A stretch of 64,000 nucleotides of DNA from Caenorhabditis remanei (GCF_010183535.1 NC_071329.1:4154001-4218000), one strand, 5' to 3'. Counted from the stretch's first letter, positions 23,640-36,239 are shown. Made by a program: numbers and translations. Notes: a model not told the origin generated them from the letters alone.

Positions 23640-24841
23640 ACAAAATCTAGAATGCTGTTGTACTGCCGGGAGCGGATAACCCAAATGGGGTAAAGTTTTC
23701 GCACATCGACGAATGTTTCGGTCCTCTACAAGGACTCCTGAAAAAACAGTATCCTACTTCAAACTAAGTTTTATGAGCTGAAAGTTGTACCAAAACGTAG
23801 ATTTCAGTGAGATCTATGGCACCTATATAATCCGGCCCGGATGGATAGTCGTTAATATTCCGGGATTAAGTACCTGGCCGGGACGTGTCTCATTTAAGAC
23901 GCCCTGTGCTGCGGCCTGGTCAGACACGTCATGTTATTTTCAGATCTGGACTACACGTAGATTTATCTAAATTTAAAGAACCGGTTTCATACGCTGCCAC
24001 TTTTACAAGAACCTAAAACAGTTTTTGGAGTAAATTGGGACTCGAAAAAATTTGTTTTTTAATGCCCAAGAACAGGTCGAGGAACCTTCAGACTTTCAAA
24101 CTGTTTGTACAGGTTCCTGTACTCGGATTAGACCAAAATGTACACCGTTCTGTATCGGGGCGGCACATAGAGTTCAAAATTAGATAAAATTTTGAAATCC
24201 GCAAAGCACAATCCGTAGAGCATCTGTGACGTCTAGAACCCAACAAATTGTGTCCTAAAATGCAAACACACGTAATCAAAACGAAAAAGTGGAAAGCTCT
24301 TCCAAAAATGAAAATCCTCGTGGGTGTGAGCTCTCTGACCAATTAATGGTGCCACCTCGTACCCTCCTGCTCAATTTGATTTAATTTGTTGTGATTCATC
24401 CTCTTCTTCTTCTTTTTCGTATGATCCCCAATTCCCAATTGGACCAAATTTTCAAGACTTCTCAATAACAACTTGATACGAGTAGATTTCAAGTGTGGAG
24501 ACGTGTGGTCATCATCAAATTATTGTAAAAACAAACTAAAACAGTTGATGATTGGAAAGAGAGGAGACACGGAACAAGAATCAACGTGAACCTTAATCTA
24601 TAAATGAAGAAAGGAAGGGAGGAACTAGTTGGTGATGTCATAAAGACTATAATGATACACACAATTGAGAAGTATTGAAATAGTTTGTGGCTATTGTTAT
24701 CACCTTGTTTCGTAGGTTTGTATCTCCTAAGTGTTCAGAGAACTGTTTTAAAGTTGCAGATAGGTAAGATGGTTTTAGCTTTTTTGGTGTCGTAACTTAT
24801 TCCTTTGTAATAGGCTCTAGGATGACAATAAATAATTTTTT
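23640..24841. other. Intergenic with dispersed-repeat fragments
   Basis: At 23650-23760 there is a fragment of the GCGGATAACCCAAATGGG repeat also found at 16805, 17470, 22095 and 29880. At 23770-23850 there is a piece like the arm of the 9603 palindrome (TTATGAGCTGAAA). No gene is supported. Confidence 0.55.
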
Positions 24842-25052
24842 CATAGTTGTCAAGGCCCAGCTTCAAAAAATGACCCTTTTTTTCCAATTTTTTTTTCAAA
24901 TTTTTTTCAATTTTTCATCGAAAATGTGACCATTTTTGACTATTTTTCAGAATTTCTTCTAATTCTGACTGATAGTCAAAAATTTGACTTTTTCGCGAAA
25001 ATATTTCAAAATTTGACTTTCGCGCAAATTTGCCCGATCCTTGACAACTATG
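24842..25052. mobile_element. Non-autonomous hAT-like element, CATAGTTGTCAAGG ends
   Basis: The ends are CATAGTTGTCAAGGCCCAGC and (right) GATCCTTGACAACTATG. The interior is AT-rich with TTTTCATCGAAAATGTGACC. The flanks AATTTTTT and GTTTTTTT match in 6 of 8 positions. It is the same family as 63272-63491. Confidence 0.75.
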
Positions 25053-28000
25053 GTTTTTTTATTAAAAATTTTCTTAGAACGGTCTAGAAATGATTAAAAT
25101 TGGAAAAGTTTTCCTTTTATAGAAATCACAAACTTGAAACTTTAAGTCTCGGTCTTACATATTTTTGAATTTTTGCATATGTATCAAACGTTATTTTGTA
25201 ATTGACAAACTTTTTGTACAAACACTCTCTGAAAATACGTCGGAGTCAATCGATATGGAAAATCTTGCTAGTGTTTGTTGGGGAATTTGCATCAAGTGCC
25301 TTTATGATAAGCTCGTACAGAAAAGTAGACAACTACAAAAATGAATATCATAGGTTGATCTACAGGTTCACGAAAATTTGCATGATGGAAAACCATGGAC
25401 TCTGTGAAACCAACAAAACCATAAATCTCAAAAACTAATAACTTCAACAGAGGATTTCAAACTTCCTTTTCTTTCTATCAATACTTTAGGTACTTATAGT
25501 AGTAGCATCATTGACAACAACCACGCGATCAAAGTGAATACCACAACAAAACTCTAAACCTTGAACATCTTTCACTGTTAAAAAATAAGTGGCACACTGC
25601 TTCCGTTCATTAGCTATCCGACATTACGAGCTCTCTTTAAAACATATTTCGGTCGTATTAGACGGTCAGTACGGTTGAACGTTAAAGTCAGACTACGGTC
25701 AGAATACAATAAGTACGATCGGATGTGACGATCGGGATGCGGAAATGTTGCAAATCAGTTCAACAAAGGCAAGAAGGCTGACCAGAACTTGTCTTGCCTA
25801 GCTAGTAAGATTCTAAGTGATTTTTTGCATTTAAAAAATTGAATTTGTGGCCTTCGGACTCGAACAGCAATCTTACTACACTAAATGTGAAAACAATGAA
25901 GAACAACAAGGATTTCAGTTTAAAACCTGTTGTGCAACAGCTATCAGATATTAACTTCTGGACTGAAACACCGATCTATCGTCGTAAATTTGCACTTGAT
26001 ATTTCTGAAAAGCTAAAGTTTTGTGAATGCTGAATCTCTTCTCAAACTATTATTATAATCAAAATGAGTCAAGATACAATCGTTTTAAAAACCGCAACTT
26101 TTTTTCGACATTCTGAATCCCTTTACTGATTTTTTGACTTTTCAACTTTCTGAACTTCCTCTGACTCTCAAAACACAAAAAAATACTTTTTCAATTAAAC
26201 CAACCACTCCCTTCCTCTCCTAACAACTATGTATATAGTTTGACCAACGACGTGAAACCAATAGACCAATTGTTGTCAGTTAGCCTCTCGGAAGTCTCAT
26301 TGATAAGAACAAAACGTTCTCAAGGTTAAAAAATAGAATGGCACGCGGGTACTACTGCCTAGACTGCTAAATGGGCGCCCGACAGAATGGAAGAAACGGA
26401 TTATCAAAAATTGAGAGATGAAGTAAAATTTGGGTAGGCAACATGTCAAGAAATCAGAATGGTCGAGTTTTTGGACGAAACACGGATGATTTTGTGAGGA
26501 TTATAAATTAAAAATTAGGAGCGAGAAGAAAGTGCATCTGGACTTTTTCAGGAAGCGATAATGATCTTACCTGAAGGGTTTGAAATGTTGGACGATTAAA
26601 AAGAACAAACGGACGGACCCACATATTTAACAATTTCTGTCGAGTTTATTTTCCGGTTTTGGATATAAAGCGGTTGCGAAACGTCTTTAAAAAGGTTTTC
26701 AAAAATTTCTGGTCTTAAAATCGGTCGGAAGAGATGAGTGACACTCAGTTCTACGCATTATCAGAAGTTTATATAATCTGGCGTGTCTTTGAAACTTTTT
26801 CCGTAGATCAGGAAACCAGCAGATTTACAGACTGTAGTCAGCGGCGCGCCTTGGGTGCTTTATCGGCTTGTAACGGGATGCTGGTGATTTTGAACTTCCT
26901 CACAGTTTTTCCGGCATGCACTTATTTAGATACGATTTCCGGTTGTCCAGATTTTCAGTGTTTTAATAGTTTAAGGCATCGTTGCTGATATTTATTTTCC
27001 AGATTTTTTGAATGCTTCAGTTCTCACGGACATCCGGAGAAACCAACAACACCGATCAGTTTCTGCTGTTTCTTGGTCAGTGGTAGTGACTAGCGCGGCT
27101 TTGACGCGTTTTCAGTCTTTCTAGCTTTGCAGCGAACCAACCGTCTTACCAGAGATGCTAAGAATTCCTACTGTCTTCCGGTTAAGGCATTTTCACTGCC
27201 CAACATCTCGGATTCTTACCTCAAAGCTGATGTCTGGCGCGCCTCTGACGCTTTTTTCCATATCCCTGGGTATTTCTCCACAATATCTCGACGACCTTCG
27301 TTGACGTATTTCCCCTCTTCTATCACTTTTCATTCTTTCTGTTTCTCCACTTGAAATTCATATGCCCTTCCTTCAACACCATAATATATTTATTCAGTTT
27401 GTTCGAATTTCTATTTCTTCGTTTTCAATTTCATCTTCCTTCTTTTGTTGCCATTTCATTTCACGTCTTCTTCTTCTTCGTCAAGTTAGTCTTCTTCTGT
27501 TTGTTCTCTTTCTCATTCTGATACTGGCCAATTTGATTGCGTGTGTGTGTAAAGTAAAGTAAGAGAAGCATTAAAATTTAGTCTCGTGTTGTATTGCCAA
27601 TTTTGACCCCACGTTCTCAATCTACTTTTTTTACAACAGTCAGAAGAAGGCAATTGCTATCAACAAAAAATGGCTGTAAATTGTTTTACGATTTGTCGAT
27701 TGGTTATCAGAAGGAAGTGGTAGACGGAAACAAGGTCGTCTGGGGTGTCTTAGACGCGTTTTCTATAAAAATCTTATAATGTTCAGTAGATACCTGGAAC
27801 CTGGAGGTTCGGGGAGTGTCTTAGGTTTCGCGATCTGACTTGACTACTATATCTCTGGTTACTGTACTGGAAGCCAAAAATGAAGGCCTACCGTGAAACC
27901 TGTGCCTGTTCGCTGCGGTATATCTCGGTTCCCAAAGGAAATATCAAAAAGCTGCTAACTGACAAAATATATCTTTATATTCATAAAATATTACTCCGGT

Positions 28001-29207
28001 CAAAAATAGTTTCATAAATGTAAAGAAAGCTGAGATAGAATGCTCCAAACTTTTGCTAGCCGGTGCGCCTCTTTTTCAAGTTTTATGGTAGATGCAATCT
28101 ATAAGCCTTTAACTAGCTATCAGAGACGGTGCATGCTCAAAGTTATTTATTTTTCAACTGAAAACATTTCTGTCTGTCAAAAAGACTCTAGTCTGAATCA
28201 CAATCAAACCGAAATATAAAAGTAGACACAAAACTATAACACAAAAACGTGGGAGTGTCTACTCTATCATTAAATGGTTATTTCAAGGTTTCTGACTGAG
28301 CATAGAACATACTTATCAAACGGGTTAATTATAGGGTATGCTGAGTTTTTATCATATTTAATTAATGTGTTTTCGAGGGATTAGAGAATAGATATTTGTC
28401 TTTTCCAAAATGTGGAAAAGTTGAAAATTTCTGGGGACCAAGATGGTAAATTGATTCTGATCAATTTTAGTTTGTAACCGCCGGATCAGGACCAGTACGA
28501 ATCAGAAACGATTAAAACGTGTTCAAGTGTTGTATTGAAGTCAAGAGACCTAGATTTGGTAATTCTGATTCGCCAGGTAGCACCATTTGAACTGGAATAA
28601 TTGCTCTGTGGTAGTTCATTAAGATTTCGGTGGAGCGCTTTTGTAAGGAACTACAATTCAAAGTTTTAGCTTTATCAGAGAAAACAGCCAAAACGCCCAA
28701 AATACTTAGATGGGACTATAAAAAGAAACTGTTAAAGAAAAAGATATTTTTGCTGGAAAATTTGCTGGAAATTGGCAGTTTTGACCATTCTGAAAACGGT
28801 CACAAAATGTCTTGCTCCTTTCTGCTCCGGAGCTCACAAAGGCTATCAACTTCTTTTCATTCCTTACTAGCTTAACTTAATCAGTTTAGATGTCGAGAAA
28901 ATGAAAAATTCTCTCTGCAAAAACTAATCAGTCATCAACAATCCGTTGTGTTTTGTTGATGGTTTATGATGATCAAATGAATGTGAAAAAAAGGAAAAGA
29001 TAAAATAATTAAACCGAATTTCCGTTTTTGACGTCGTTTGTTGTTTCGGTTTGTTTCTCGGAACGGCAGGTGGTTCTCTCTCTCTCTACCTTATCACGTA
29101 ATTGAAAAAAGAGAGATTTAGGACAATTTGGCAAATCTCTTTAACTTCTTTTTTCTTTGTTTTTTGAATGTTTCTGTTTGTCGAAGTTTAGATTTCATTG
29201 AAGTTTG
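25053..29207. other. Intergenic, no supported gene
   Basis: Frames up to 90 codons occur, but none has family or splice support. The part 26830-27260 and the part near 28090 contain GGCGCGCC and CGGATGTCC or CGGACATCC motifs shared with 30230-30400 and 39450-39960. A pyrimidine-rich stretch (27400-27540) and a CT repeat (29070-29090) are present. This stretch is otherwise AT-rich and featureless. Confidence 0.5.
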
Positions 29208-29215
29208 GAATTTCC

Positions 29216-29704
29216 GGCTCCGCGACAATTCGCAACTGCGACATTCCGCAACTGCGACATTTCGCAACTCACGTAGGTTTCGCAACTGCGACACTTCGCA
29301 ACTGTTCATTTCGCAACTGCGACATTCCGCAACTACGACGTTTCGCAACTGCGACATTTCGCAACTACGACGTTTCGCAACCATTAAACTAGCAATAGTT
29401 TAACCTAGTTTTGTCTAAAAGTGAGTCAGATAACTGTTTCTTCTATTTAATGTTTTCAAATATGTTCCCAGACCCTTCGGTTTCAACATTCTCAACTGAC
29501 CTAAATATGCAAATGCGGTGTGGTTGCGAAACGCCGTGGTTGCGAAACGTCGTGGTTGCGAAATGTCGTAGTTGCGGAATGTCGCAGTTGCGAAATGGCT
29601 AGTTGCGAAATGTCGCAGTTGCGAAGTGTCGCAGTTGCGAAACCTACGTGAGTTGCGAAATGTCGCAGTTGCGGAATGTCGCAGTTGCGAATTGTCGCGG
29701 AGCC
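29216..29704. mobile_element. Non-autonomous hAT-like element made of GCAACTGCGACATTTC units
   Basis: The ends are GGCTCCGCGACAATTCGC and its complement. GAATTTCC flanks both sides (29208-29215, 29705-29712), a perfect 8-bp duplication. Each arm carries about ten irregular copies of a 16-base GCAACTGCGACATTTC unit, which face each other across a unique centre of about 120 bp. The irregular unit spacing and the inverted order rule out a CRISPR array. Confidence 0.92.
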
Positions 29705-29829
29705 GAATTTCCTTATTGGCTGACAGAGAGTAGGCACTGCCCAACAAGAGATTTATCTACGTTTTCATTCCGATATTGTCATAATTGAAATTTTCGGCGA
29801 GTTCATTGCATTTGACTTATGTACTTTCT

Positions 29830-30020
29830 GCCAAGGCTGTCGTACGGCCGGCCGCGGCTTTCGGCTTTTAGGGCCGTCGAGGCCGCGGATAAACCAAATG
29901 GGCTGAAATTTTGTACATCGACTAATCTTTTGGTCCTCTAAATGGCCGCCTGAAGAAGCGAAAATTTTCCATGGCTGGGAACTGAGATATAAAATCCCCC
30001 CACCGCCTTTTTTACAGCCT
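29830..30020. repeat. Copy of the CGGATAACCCAAATGGG dispersed repeat
   Basis: GCGGATAAACCAAATGGGCTGAAATTTTG with the following GGTCCTCTAAATGG and CCATGGCTGGGAACT matches the core found in both segmental-duplication copies (16800-16940 and 22085-22215). Confidence 0.75.
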
Positions 30021-30412
30021 TGCTTTCTGCTACATTGAAATGATCATTTATAATTTATCATTCACCCGGAGAGTTAGAACCTACCGAGATCTGGATTTTA
30101 ATGCATTTTTCATCTTATAATATTGAATTTGAATCGAGTTAAGAAGTGCTCTAAAAAGCGGAAATTTAAAGCCAATTAAACTTTAAGGTTAGGATTGTGA
30201 TGAAGAGCTAGAGAACGCGTCGAAAGCGCGCCAGACACTACCATTGATCAAAAAACCGTTGTTGGTTTCCCCGGATGTCCGTGAGAACTGAAACATTCGG
30301 AAAATCTAGAAAATAAGTATCATCAACGATGTCTTACACATTTCACCGTTGGAATTTGAGAAACGAGGTCAAGGCGCGCCAGACATCAAAAAGACACTAA
30401 AAATAATTTAAG

Positions 30413-30659
30413 CATACTTGCAAGTTTACGGCCCGGTAGAGAATTTTCAAGGCCCGGCTTCAAAAAAAGGGTACCTATTTTTTACCAAATTTTTTGAAAT
30501 TTTACATTAAAAATTTCAATTTTTTGACGCATAACTATCTTTTGATTGAATTCTGAAGAATAGTCAAAAATTCGAAATTTTTGGGAAAAAATTCAAAATT
30601 TCGTTCAAAATTTCAGTTCAAATTTTTCAGCCAGCCGGGCCCGGCCCGTTGCAAGTATG
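30413..30659. mobile_element. Non-autonomous hAT-like element, CATACTTGCAAG ends
   Basis: The ends are CATACTTGCAAGTTTACGGC and GGCCCGTTGCAAGTATG. The flanks AATTTAAG and ATTTTAAG match in 7 of 8 positions. It shares its terminal bases with the 9603-9962 palindrome. Confidence 0.85.
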
Positions 30660-31206
30660 ATTTTAAGAGTGTCTCGGTTTTTAAACATCCCGGTTTTAAA
30701 ATGTGTTCCTTCAAAACACCTCAGTTTTTTATTTGCCATATTGATCTCTTCGAAAATAGTGACCTTCATCTTTTTATCCCCCTCTAGACAAGGCTACAAG
30801 ACTAAACAATCGAAAAAATGACCAGAGGGAGACTCAGAAGACGTTAGAATTCAGAAGACGTGGGGGAGACAATAGAAACTTTATTCGCTTATCACATAGA
30901 CACACTGTACATACGCATTGTGTAATTAATTCCCCACTTCTTAATTTCCATTGTCCCGATATTTTTGTTGTTTTTTTTTCTTTTTGGAAATGAAATGGGG
31001 CGTGAAATTGTAGACACTGTATGATGAAGCAGGTTTGTATACATTCAATTACTGTATAAAATAGGAGAAATAGAACAGTTTTTTAGTGATGGAACGAATG
31101 CTTGGTTAGTGATAAGTTTCTTTTTTGTTGATAATATTTTTCTATTTGCTACTTTGGTATGTTTTTTGTTACTAAAAAGGTTGAAGAACTCCTCACAAGG
31201 GAAGTA

Positions 31207-31654
31207 CAGTACCTCTCAAAAGTATATTAAGTTGTGCCTTTCTCAGTTGAAAACGCCAAGCTTTGAGGGTGTGTTATGGTAACACTTATTGTACCATCAA
31301 GTAGATTTTTAATGGATCATACAAATCAAAGGTACAGCTCCATTTTTGTAGTTGGCAATTTTTTTTGTACGGACGATCTCTAGCAAGTTATATATATATA
31401 TATATATCGTCGAAGTAATTTCTCCCTCAAATCGACTCTTTTCAGTGCAAAATAGTGCGTCCCTTAAAATGACGATAACTCTCTAGGGAGTGTCGGTACA
31501 AAAAAGTCGTCAACTACAAAAATGGAGCTCTACTTTTGATCTGTATGATCCATTAAAAATCTACTTGATGGGACAATAAGTATAACCATGACACAGTTTC
31601 AAAGTCGGACCTTTTTAACTGAACAAACCAAAACTATACTTTTGAGCGGTACTG
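31207..31654. mobile_element. TA-flanked inverted-repeat element, CAGTACC ends
   Basis: The 448-bp element starts CAGTACCTCTCAAAAGTAT and ends ATACTTTTGAGCGGTACTG, with TA on each side. The TA target suggests Tc1/mariner-type movement. Inside are paired copies of TTTTTGTAGTTGRCAACTTTTT with TCTCTAG, and a (TA)n run near 31390. It has no coding capacity. It is related to 54824-55276. Confidence 0.85.
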
Positions 31655-31662
31655 TATACGAC

Positions 31663-31944
31663 GGACCGAGTTGAACTTTTTCTGTAAATTTGACCAGAGG
31701 TAATTTGGACCGTGAGGATTCGAAAACTGCAATAAAACTATGCTAAGTGCTCACGTGGACCGAGTTATGACCCGTCAAGCTGTTCTATTTTTTCATATGG
31801 TGAAGCTTTTCACCGAATAGTCTACGGAAACGTTTGACGGGTCATAACTCGGTCCACGTGAGCAATTAGCAGATTTTTATTGCAGTTTTCGGATTCTCAC
31901 GGTCCAAATTACCTACGGTTAAATTGAAAGTTCAACTCGGTTCC
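31663..31944. repeat. Palindromic element, GGACCGAGTTGAAC ends
   Basis: The arms of about 130 bp run inward from GGACCGAGTTGAACTTT to ATGACCCGTCAA, and are mirrored by TTGACGGGTCATAACTCGG through AAAGTTCAACTCGGTTCC. The loop is about 55 bp. Target duplication not recognised. Confidence 0.8.
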
Positions 31945-32736
31945 TTTGTCAGAGCTCTTATTTTTGTATTATTCTTTATGCTACTTTTCTATATTTTGTT
32001 GAAACTTGGTACTAAGTAGGCCTAATTTAAGAATAATCGGTTCCGTAACGTTTCAAACAGATTTCGAAAAATCGATTTTGAAAATTCAGTATTGCACAGA
32101 ATATGCTAAGGTACATTTTGTGTAGTATCTTGAATGTTTTCTCTGAAATTATTATATACATAATTTTGCTAATTATGAATTGTCAGTTCAACATGCTTAC
32201 GATCTAAACTTTTTGTTGACTGGAAATGATGAAATTTTGGCTGAAAAAATCGGCTGAAAACACAAATTTTTAGAAAAACTTGAAGCATTTTAAATTATTA
32301 AAACGTAAAGGAACTTTAGTAAAGCAGCGTTATTATTAGGCACAAAAAACACAAACTATATTTTTGATCTACACATTTTTTATCGTGAAAAACCGGAAAA
32401 ATAAAGGACATGGCACAATTTCAGCTCTCAAACGATATAAAAATTAATCCAAAATCTTTAAGAAAATTTTGACAAAAAATGTTCAGAACGCCATTTTTCC
32501 TCAATTTTTATACCTGTAGATGCTCTAGCCTATAAGTTTTGCTCCCATCCACCGAGATACCAGGCTAGCAAACCAAAACTGTGATCTACGTATTTATACC
32601 GTTAAAAACCACCGAGCTAGGGATAAACTATCCCAACTCATAGAAACTGGGCTTCAGGCAGTCCGTCAAGCAATCTTGCACAATAATTAGAATTTCTAAT
32701 GCTCACTTGTTTTACCTTACATCTAGATCTGCTAAA
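31945..32736. other. Intergenic, no gene seen
   Basis: AT-rich, with no open frame longer than a few dozen codons and no recognisable repeat boundary. Confidence 0.5.
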
Positions 32737-32976
32737 ATGAGCGACGCCCCAAAAAACCGAAATTCAAAAAAGAAGTTAGGCGAACCGTCTCTCGAATTGC
32801 CCTACTTGTCAACTGAACCGAGTTTGTTTTGTTTCCTCTTTCTAATCACCAATTGATATTTCGAATAGATTCAATTCCACGAGGAGTGATGACGTCGTCA
32901 GCGAAGACGTCGCTGGTCGGCCGAATAGCCGTCAGACTCCAATCATCAAGTTGCCAAACTATTACCAACCGCCAAG
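32737..32976 (+). CDS. Possible 5' exons of an unrecognised gene
   Basis: ATG at 32737 opens a frame beginning MSDAPKNRNSKKKLGEPSLE. Exon 1 (32737-32821) can be joined across a 47-bp GT-AG intron to 32869-32976, which keeps the frame open (continuing PNSIPRGVMTSSAKTS) to a GT at 32977. Supporting signs are an acceptor-like CATCTAG ten bases before the ATG, a typical worm intron length, and GC content above the surroundings (GACGTCGTCAGCGAAGACGTCG). Against it, no downstream exon that would finish the protein is evident before the next gene, and I recognise no family. It could also be spurious. Confidence 0.25.
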
Positions 32977-33732
32977 GTTATATGTGTTTGTGGTTAGAAG
33001 GAGAAGTCTCTCTCTCTCTCTCGTGATGATAAAAAAGTTAGAGGTCCTCCTCCTCCTCTTCAACTAGTTTGCCATCATATAAGAAAGGGGGAGGAAGGTC
33101 AGCAAGAAGAAGAAGAAGAAGGGCGGGATGAAATGTCTCGTCTTCTTTTATCAGAAGACGAGACATAATATATTTCATTTCCAAACTTTTTTTATGTGCC
33201 CACTTGACACAACCACCTGTCTTTGGTCGAAGGGAGGAAGTCTTTGAGAGGAGGAGGAGACTACTATTATAAGCTTACAGGTCTTAGTACTCTTTTCGTG
33301 TTGCATGCATGGTTTGTTCTGTTTTTTTGCTTACTTGGGGTTTCTGTTGGGTGCTAGTGTTCGAAGAATTTTGAATATGTAGAGTTATTGAGATTTTCAT
33401 TCTTTTAGAATTAGAGAAGCTAGTTTGACTAATCATGAGATAAGTGTTTTGGGATAGTGTTCATATGAGCTGCTAAGACTGTAGCTTACTATTAAATAAG
33501 TTTACATATCTGTTTTCTTATTTAACACGTCAGGAGCACACGTCCGATGTCTGACAGTCAGGGCATAATGTTCTCATGAAGCGTTAGGGGGCAGACCGAA
33601 ATGGAAAAACGTGTTGTTGTTTTAAAGTTAAGTGAATCTTATTTTCATTTTCCAGGTTACGAATTTTTACAGTTTATCGATACATCATATTTTACGAAAA
33701 CGCGCTTACTGATTTATATTTCTATTTTATAG

Positions 33733-34043
33733 CAGACTTGCAACGGGCCGGGCCGGGCCGGAATGAAAATTTCTAGGGCCCGGCCCGGCCCGGAAGTTCA
33801 GTACTGAAAAAAATTCAATTTTTTTTTTTCGAAAATTTCCCGATTTTTTTTGAAAAAAATTTCTTAAAAACAATTTTTTGTAGGTTTCAAAGGTTTTTGA
33901 AAAATATACTTGAGGAAAAATATGAAAAAATTTCAGAAAATAAATTTTTGGACAAAAAATTGTAGTGAAAAAAGTTCAAAAATTCAAATCCGGCCCGATC
34001 GTCGGGCCGGGCCGGCGGGCCGGCCCGGAATTTTGCAAGTCTG
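33733..34043. mobile_element. Non-autonomous hAT-like element, CAGACTTGCAA ends
   Basis: The ends are CAGACTTGCAACGGGCCGGG and TTGCAAGTCTG. TTTTATAG flanks both sides (33725-33732, 34044-34051), a perfect 8-bp duplication. The subterminal zones are GGGCCGGGCC arrays around an AT-rich middle. Other GGGCCGGGCC patches at 38280-38400 and 40790-40885 look like remnants of the same kind of element. Confidence 0.93.
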
Positions 34044-34744
34044 TTTTATAGTGTATCTGACTCCAAATAGTGAATAGCAAATACCTCAGTTGCTGCTAAG
34101 GGTATTCCTGCTCAAAATTTGGTGCACTATCACGTGAATCTGAAAAACTTAAGCTATGTCAGTCCATGTCTTGTTACGGTGGTCTGCAAGCGCACCCCAA
34201 ATCAGAATTTAGTAAAACTCCAAAATGCAGAAAACCTAAATCTGATTATTTTTTCGGTCATGCTCGACGACTCAGAGAGACAAACGGATTTTCAGTTAGA
34301 CAGTAGACGGCAAACACGCTTTATTGAAATTTAAGCTCTGAAGAACTATATCATTTAAAAAAAAAGTTTTCTTGTACTTGGTTGGCTCCAAATTACAACA
34401 AAACAACTAAATCATGGTATCATTAAATTTCGGTAGAACAGATTTGCACACCTAAAAATTTCAATTTGAGTCTCTACCATAGAGTTCATTCAAATGCTAG
34501 GAAGCACCACGTTGGTTCTTGTTGAGAAAGCAAAAAATTTGAGTTCTTATTTTCAAAAAAAACGATGAACTCCAAAAACGTTTTTAAAACCCAATTTTAA
34601 ATTTTTTCACCAGAAATACCATCTTCAACTCTCTTATTTTCTGAATTTCTCAGTTTCTCAATTTCCTTTTTCACCACTTCGCATCTCTTTGTCTACCGAA
34701 CGCTTTCTATTTTTCTGTGTTTTTCCAGAAAAACTCCTTCCAAA

Positions 34745-36010
34745 ATGGTGCAAATCTGGCAAATGGAACCATACCCATGCGGTGATCCAAGACTCCCACA
34801 TCATCTTTTCCCACCAAAGAAGATTACTCCAGATGAGCTCAGCAAGCGGACTGGAACCCTCTACTGGAAATTGGACACTCTTGATCAAGTCGCTCTGGCA
34901 AAACGTTTGACAACTTTGAAGTTGGAGCATAGCTTCAAAAAAGAGGACATCTTCACTCTGGACGCCGAGACAACTGCCAATTTCGATGACAAAATTGAGG
35001 AGTTGTTCGAGGAGACAACAGTTCCATTCGAGCAGGCAAGGATGATCATCGAGGGATCCGCATACTACGATGTGGAGGATAAGAATGGGCAATGGGTTCG
35101 CATTTTCTGCGAGTATGGAGACTTGATTCTGATTCCGTCGAACACTTGCTTCAGATTTACCACTACACCAAAGGTTAGTTGGGGAGGAGGACTCGCTCTA
35201 CCGCAATTTTCTCTAGCAGTGATCCAAAAAACGCAGGGCGTGGCATAAACGCGCTCCGTCGCTGGCTGGGTGCCGAAATTTGAATTTCGACGAATCGCGT
35301 CGCGCACGCAACGCGACTTGGAAAAAATTCTAATATTTTCGTTGCGGGCCTCGCACTGCTGTATCATAGTTAAATTCACAAAAAAAAACATATATTTTTG
35401 AAAAACCGGAAACCCTCTTGTCTACGAGGAGTACACGGTGTCATTCCTGATTTACTCCTTTTGGAAAACCCAATGAGCTCTTTTTTTGTTGAAAATTTTC
35501 TTACCAAACTTCTCCACGAGGAGTACACGAGGCGCAAACTAAGTTCAATCTTGTGTACTCTTCTCGAACAAGTGTCACTTGAGAGCATTTTCAAATGTTT
35601 CTCTGAAAAAACTTAAAATACGGTATTTGACTTGTCTATGAGAACTACACGGACTGATATCAATGTGCTCCTCGTGTACTCCTCGTGGACAAGTCAAAAT
35701 TGATTTTTCAAATCTTTTAGTTTCAGTTACCGCTAGAGCGCATTTTCTGCGTTTGGAATTTGAGAAAATTCAGTATTTTGAAACTACTCTTGTCCACGAG
35801 GACAACACGACCCTATTACTTGTATACTCCTCTTGAACAAGTCAAATAATGTTTTTCACTTTTTCAACAAAACTTCCCAAAGATTCGAAAACCTTGACAA
35901 CACTTGTCCACGAGGACTACACGAATCTATTTACTTTCCATCAATAATCCATTTTATTTCAGAACTTTGTCAAAATGCGTCGTTTCTACAAGGAAGAAGC
36001 CACTGACTAA
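34745..36010 (+). CDS. Acireductone dioxygenase homologue, predicted inactive, 158 aa
   Basis: Two exons, 34745-35173 and 35963-36010, encode 158 residues. The cupin core is clear: [13 protein letters not shown] (residues 100-112), [15 protein letters not shown] (117-131) and FRFTT (136-140), as in acireductone dioxygenases of the methionine salvage pathway. In active enzymes a HxH(x)3E motif and a later His bind Fe or Ni. Aligned here, these positions are T91, V93, Q97 and F136, so all four ligands are gone. The usual C-terminal extension is also missing, as the protein ends [10 protein letters not shown]. Caenorhabditis is known to have probable inactive members of this family, so this is likely a conserved pseudoenzyme rather than a recent wreck; the frame is intact. 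A TTTTCCAG acceptor precedes the ATG by about 16 bases, and AATAAA is at 36231. Confidence 0.85.
35400..35930. repeat. Intron with eight alternating copies of a CTTGTCCACGAGGACTACACG unit
   Basis: Approximate copies of a 21-base unit start near 35418, 35512, 35633, 35792 and 35904 on the plus strand and near 35551, 35670 and 35820 in the opposite orientation. The spacing is uneven, 30-120 bases. The same core occurs in each arm of the TTAA palindrome at 21294-22009 and near 42780 and 60345. Confidence 0.75.
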
Positions 36011-36230
36011 CCCATATACCATCCAGAGTATCTACCCTCCAAAAAAAACAACCAAAAACATTTTTTGTGCTGAAACTTCAGTAATGTACAAAAATCATCG
36101 CCCCCATCCATATATAGCCATCCCGGTATTGTCTTTTTCTCTCTCTCTTCCAAAACCTGTGTTGTAAATAGAGCATTTCTTTAACTCTTTCATCATCTAC
36201 CCACCAAAAAAATCGATATTTCGTTTGCTC

Positions 36231-36236
36231 AATAAA
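36231..36236 (+). terminator. Polyadenylation signal of the dioxygenase homologue
   Basis: AATAAA about 220 bases after the stop codon and the only good signal before the next repeats. Confidence 0.5.
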
Positions 36237-36239
36237 TTG

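Noticed and set aside
29216..29704. Regular short repeats resembling a CRISPR array
   Set aside because: Units are contiguous or irregularly spaced, run in opposite directions in the two halves, and sit between inverted ends with an 8-bp target duplication in a nematode genome.
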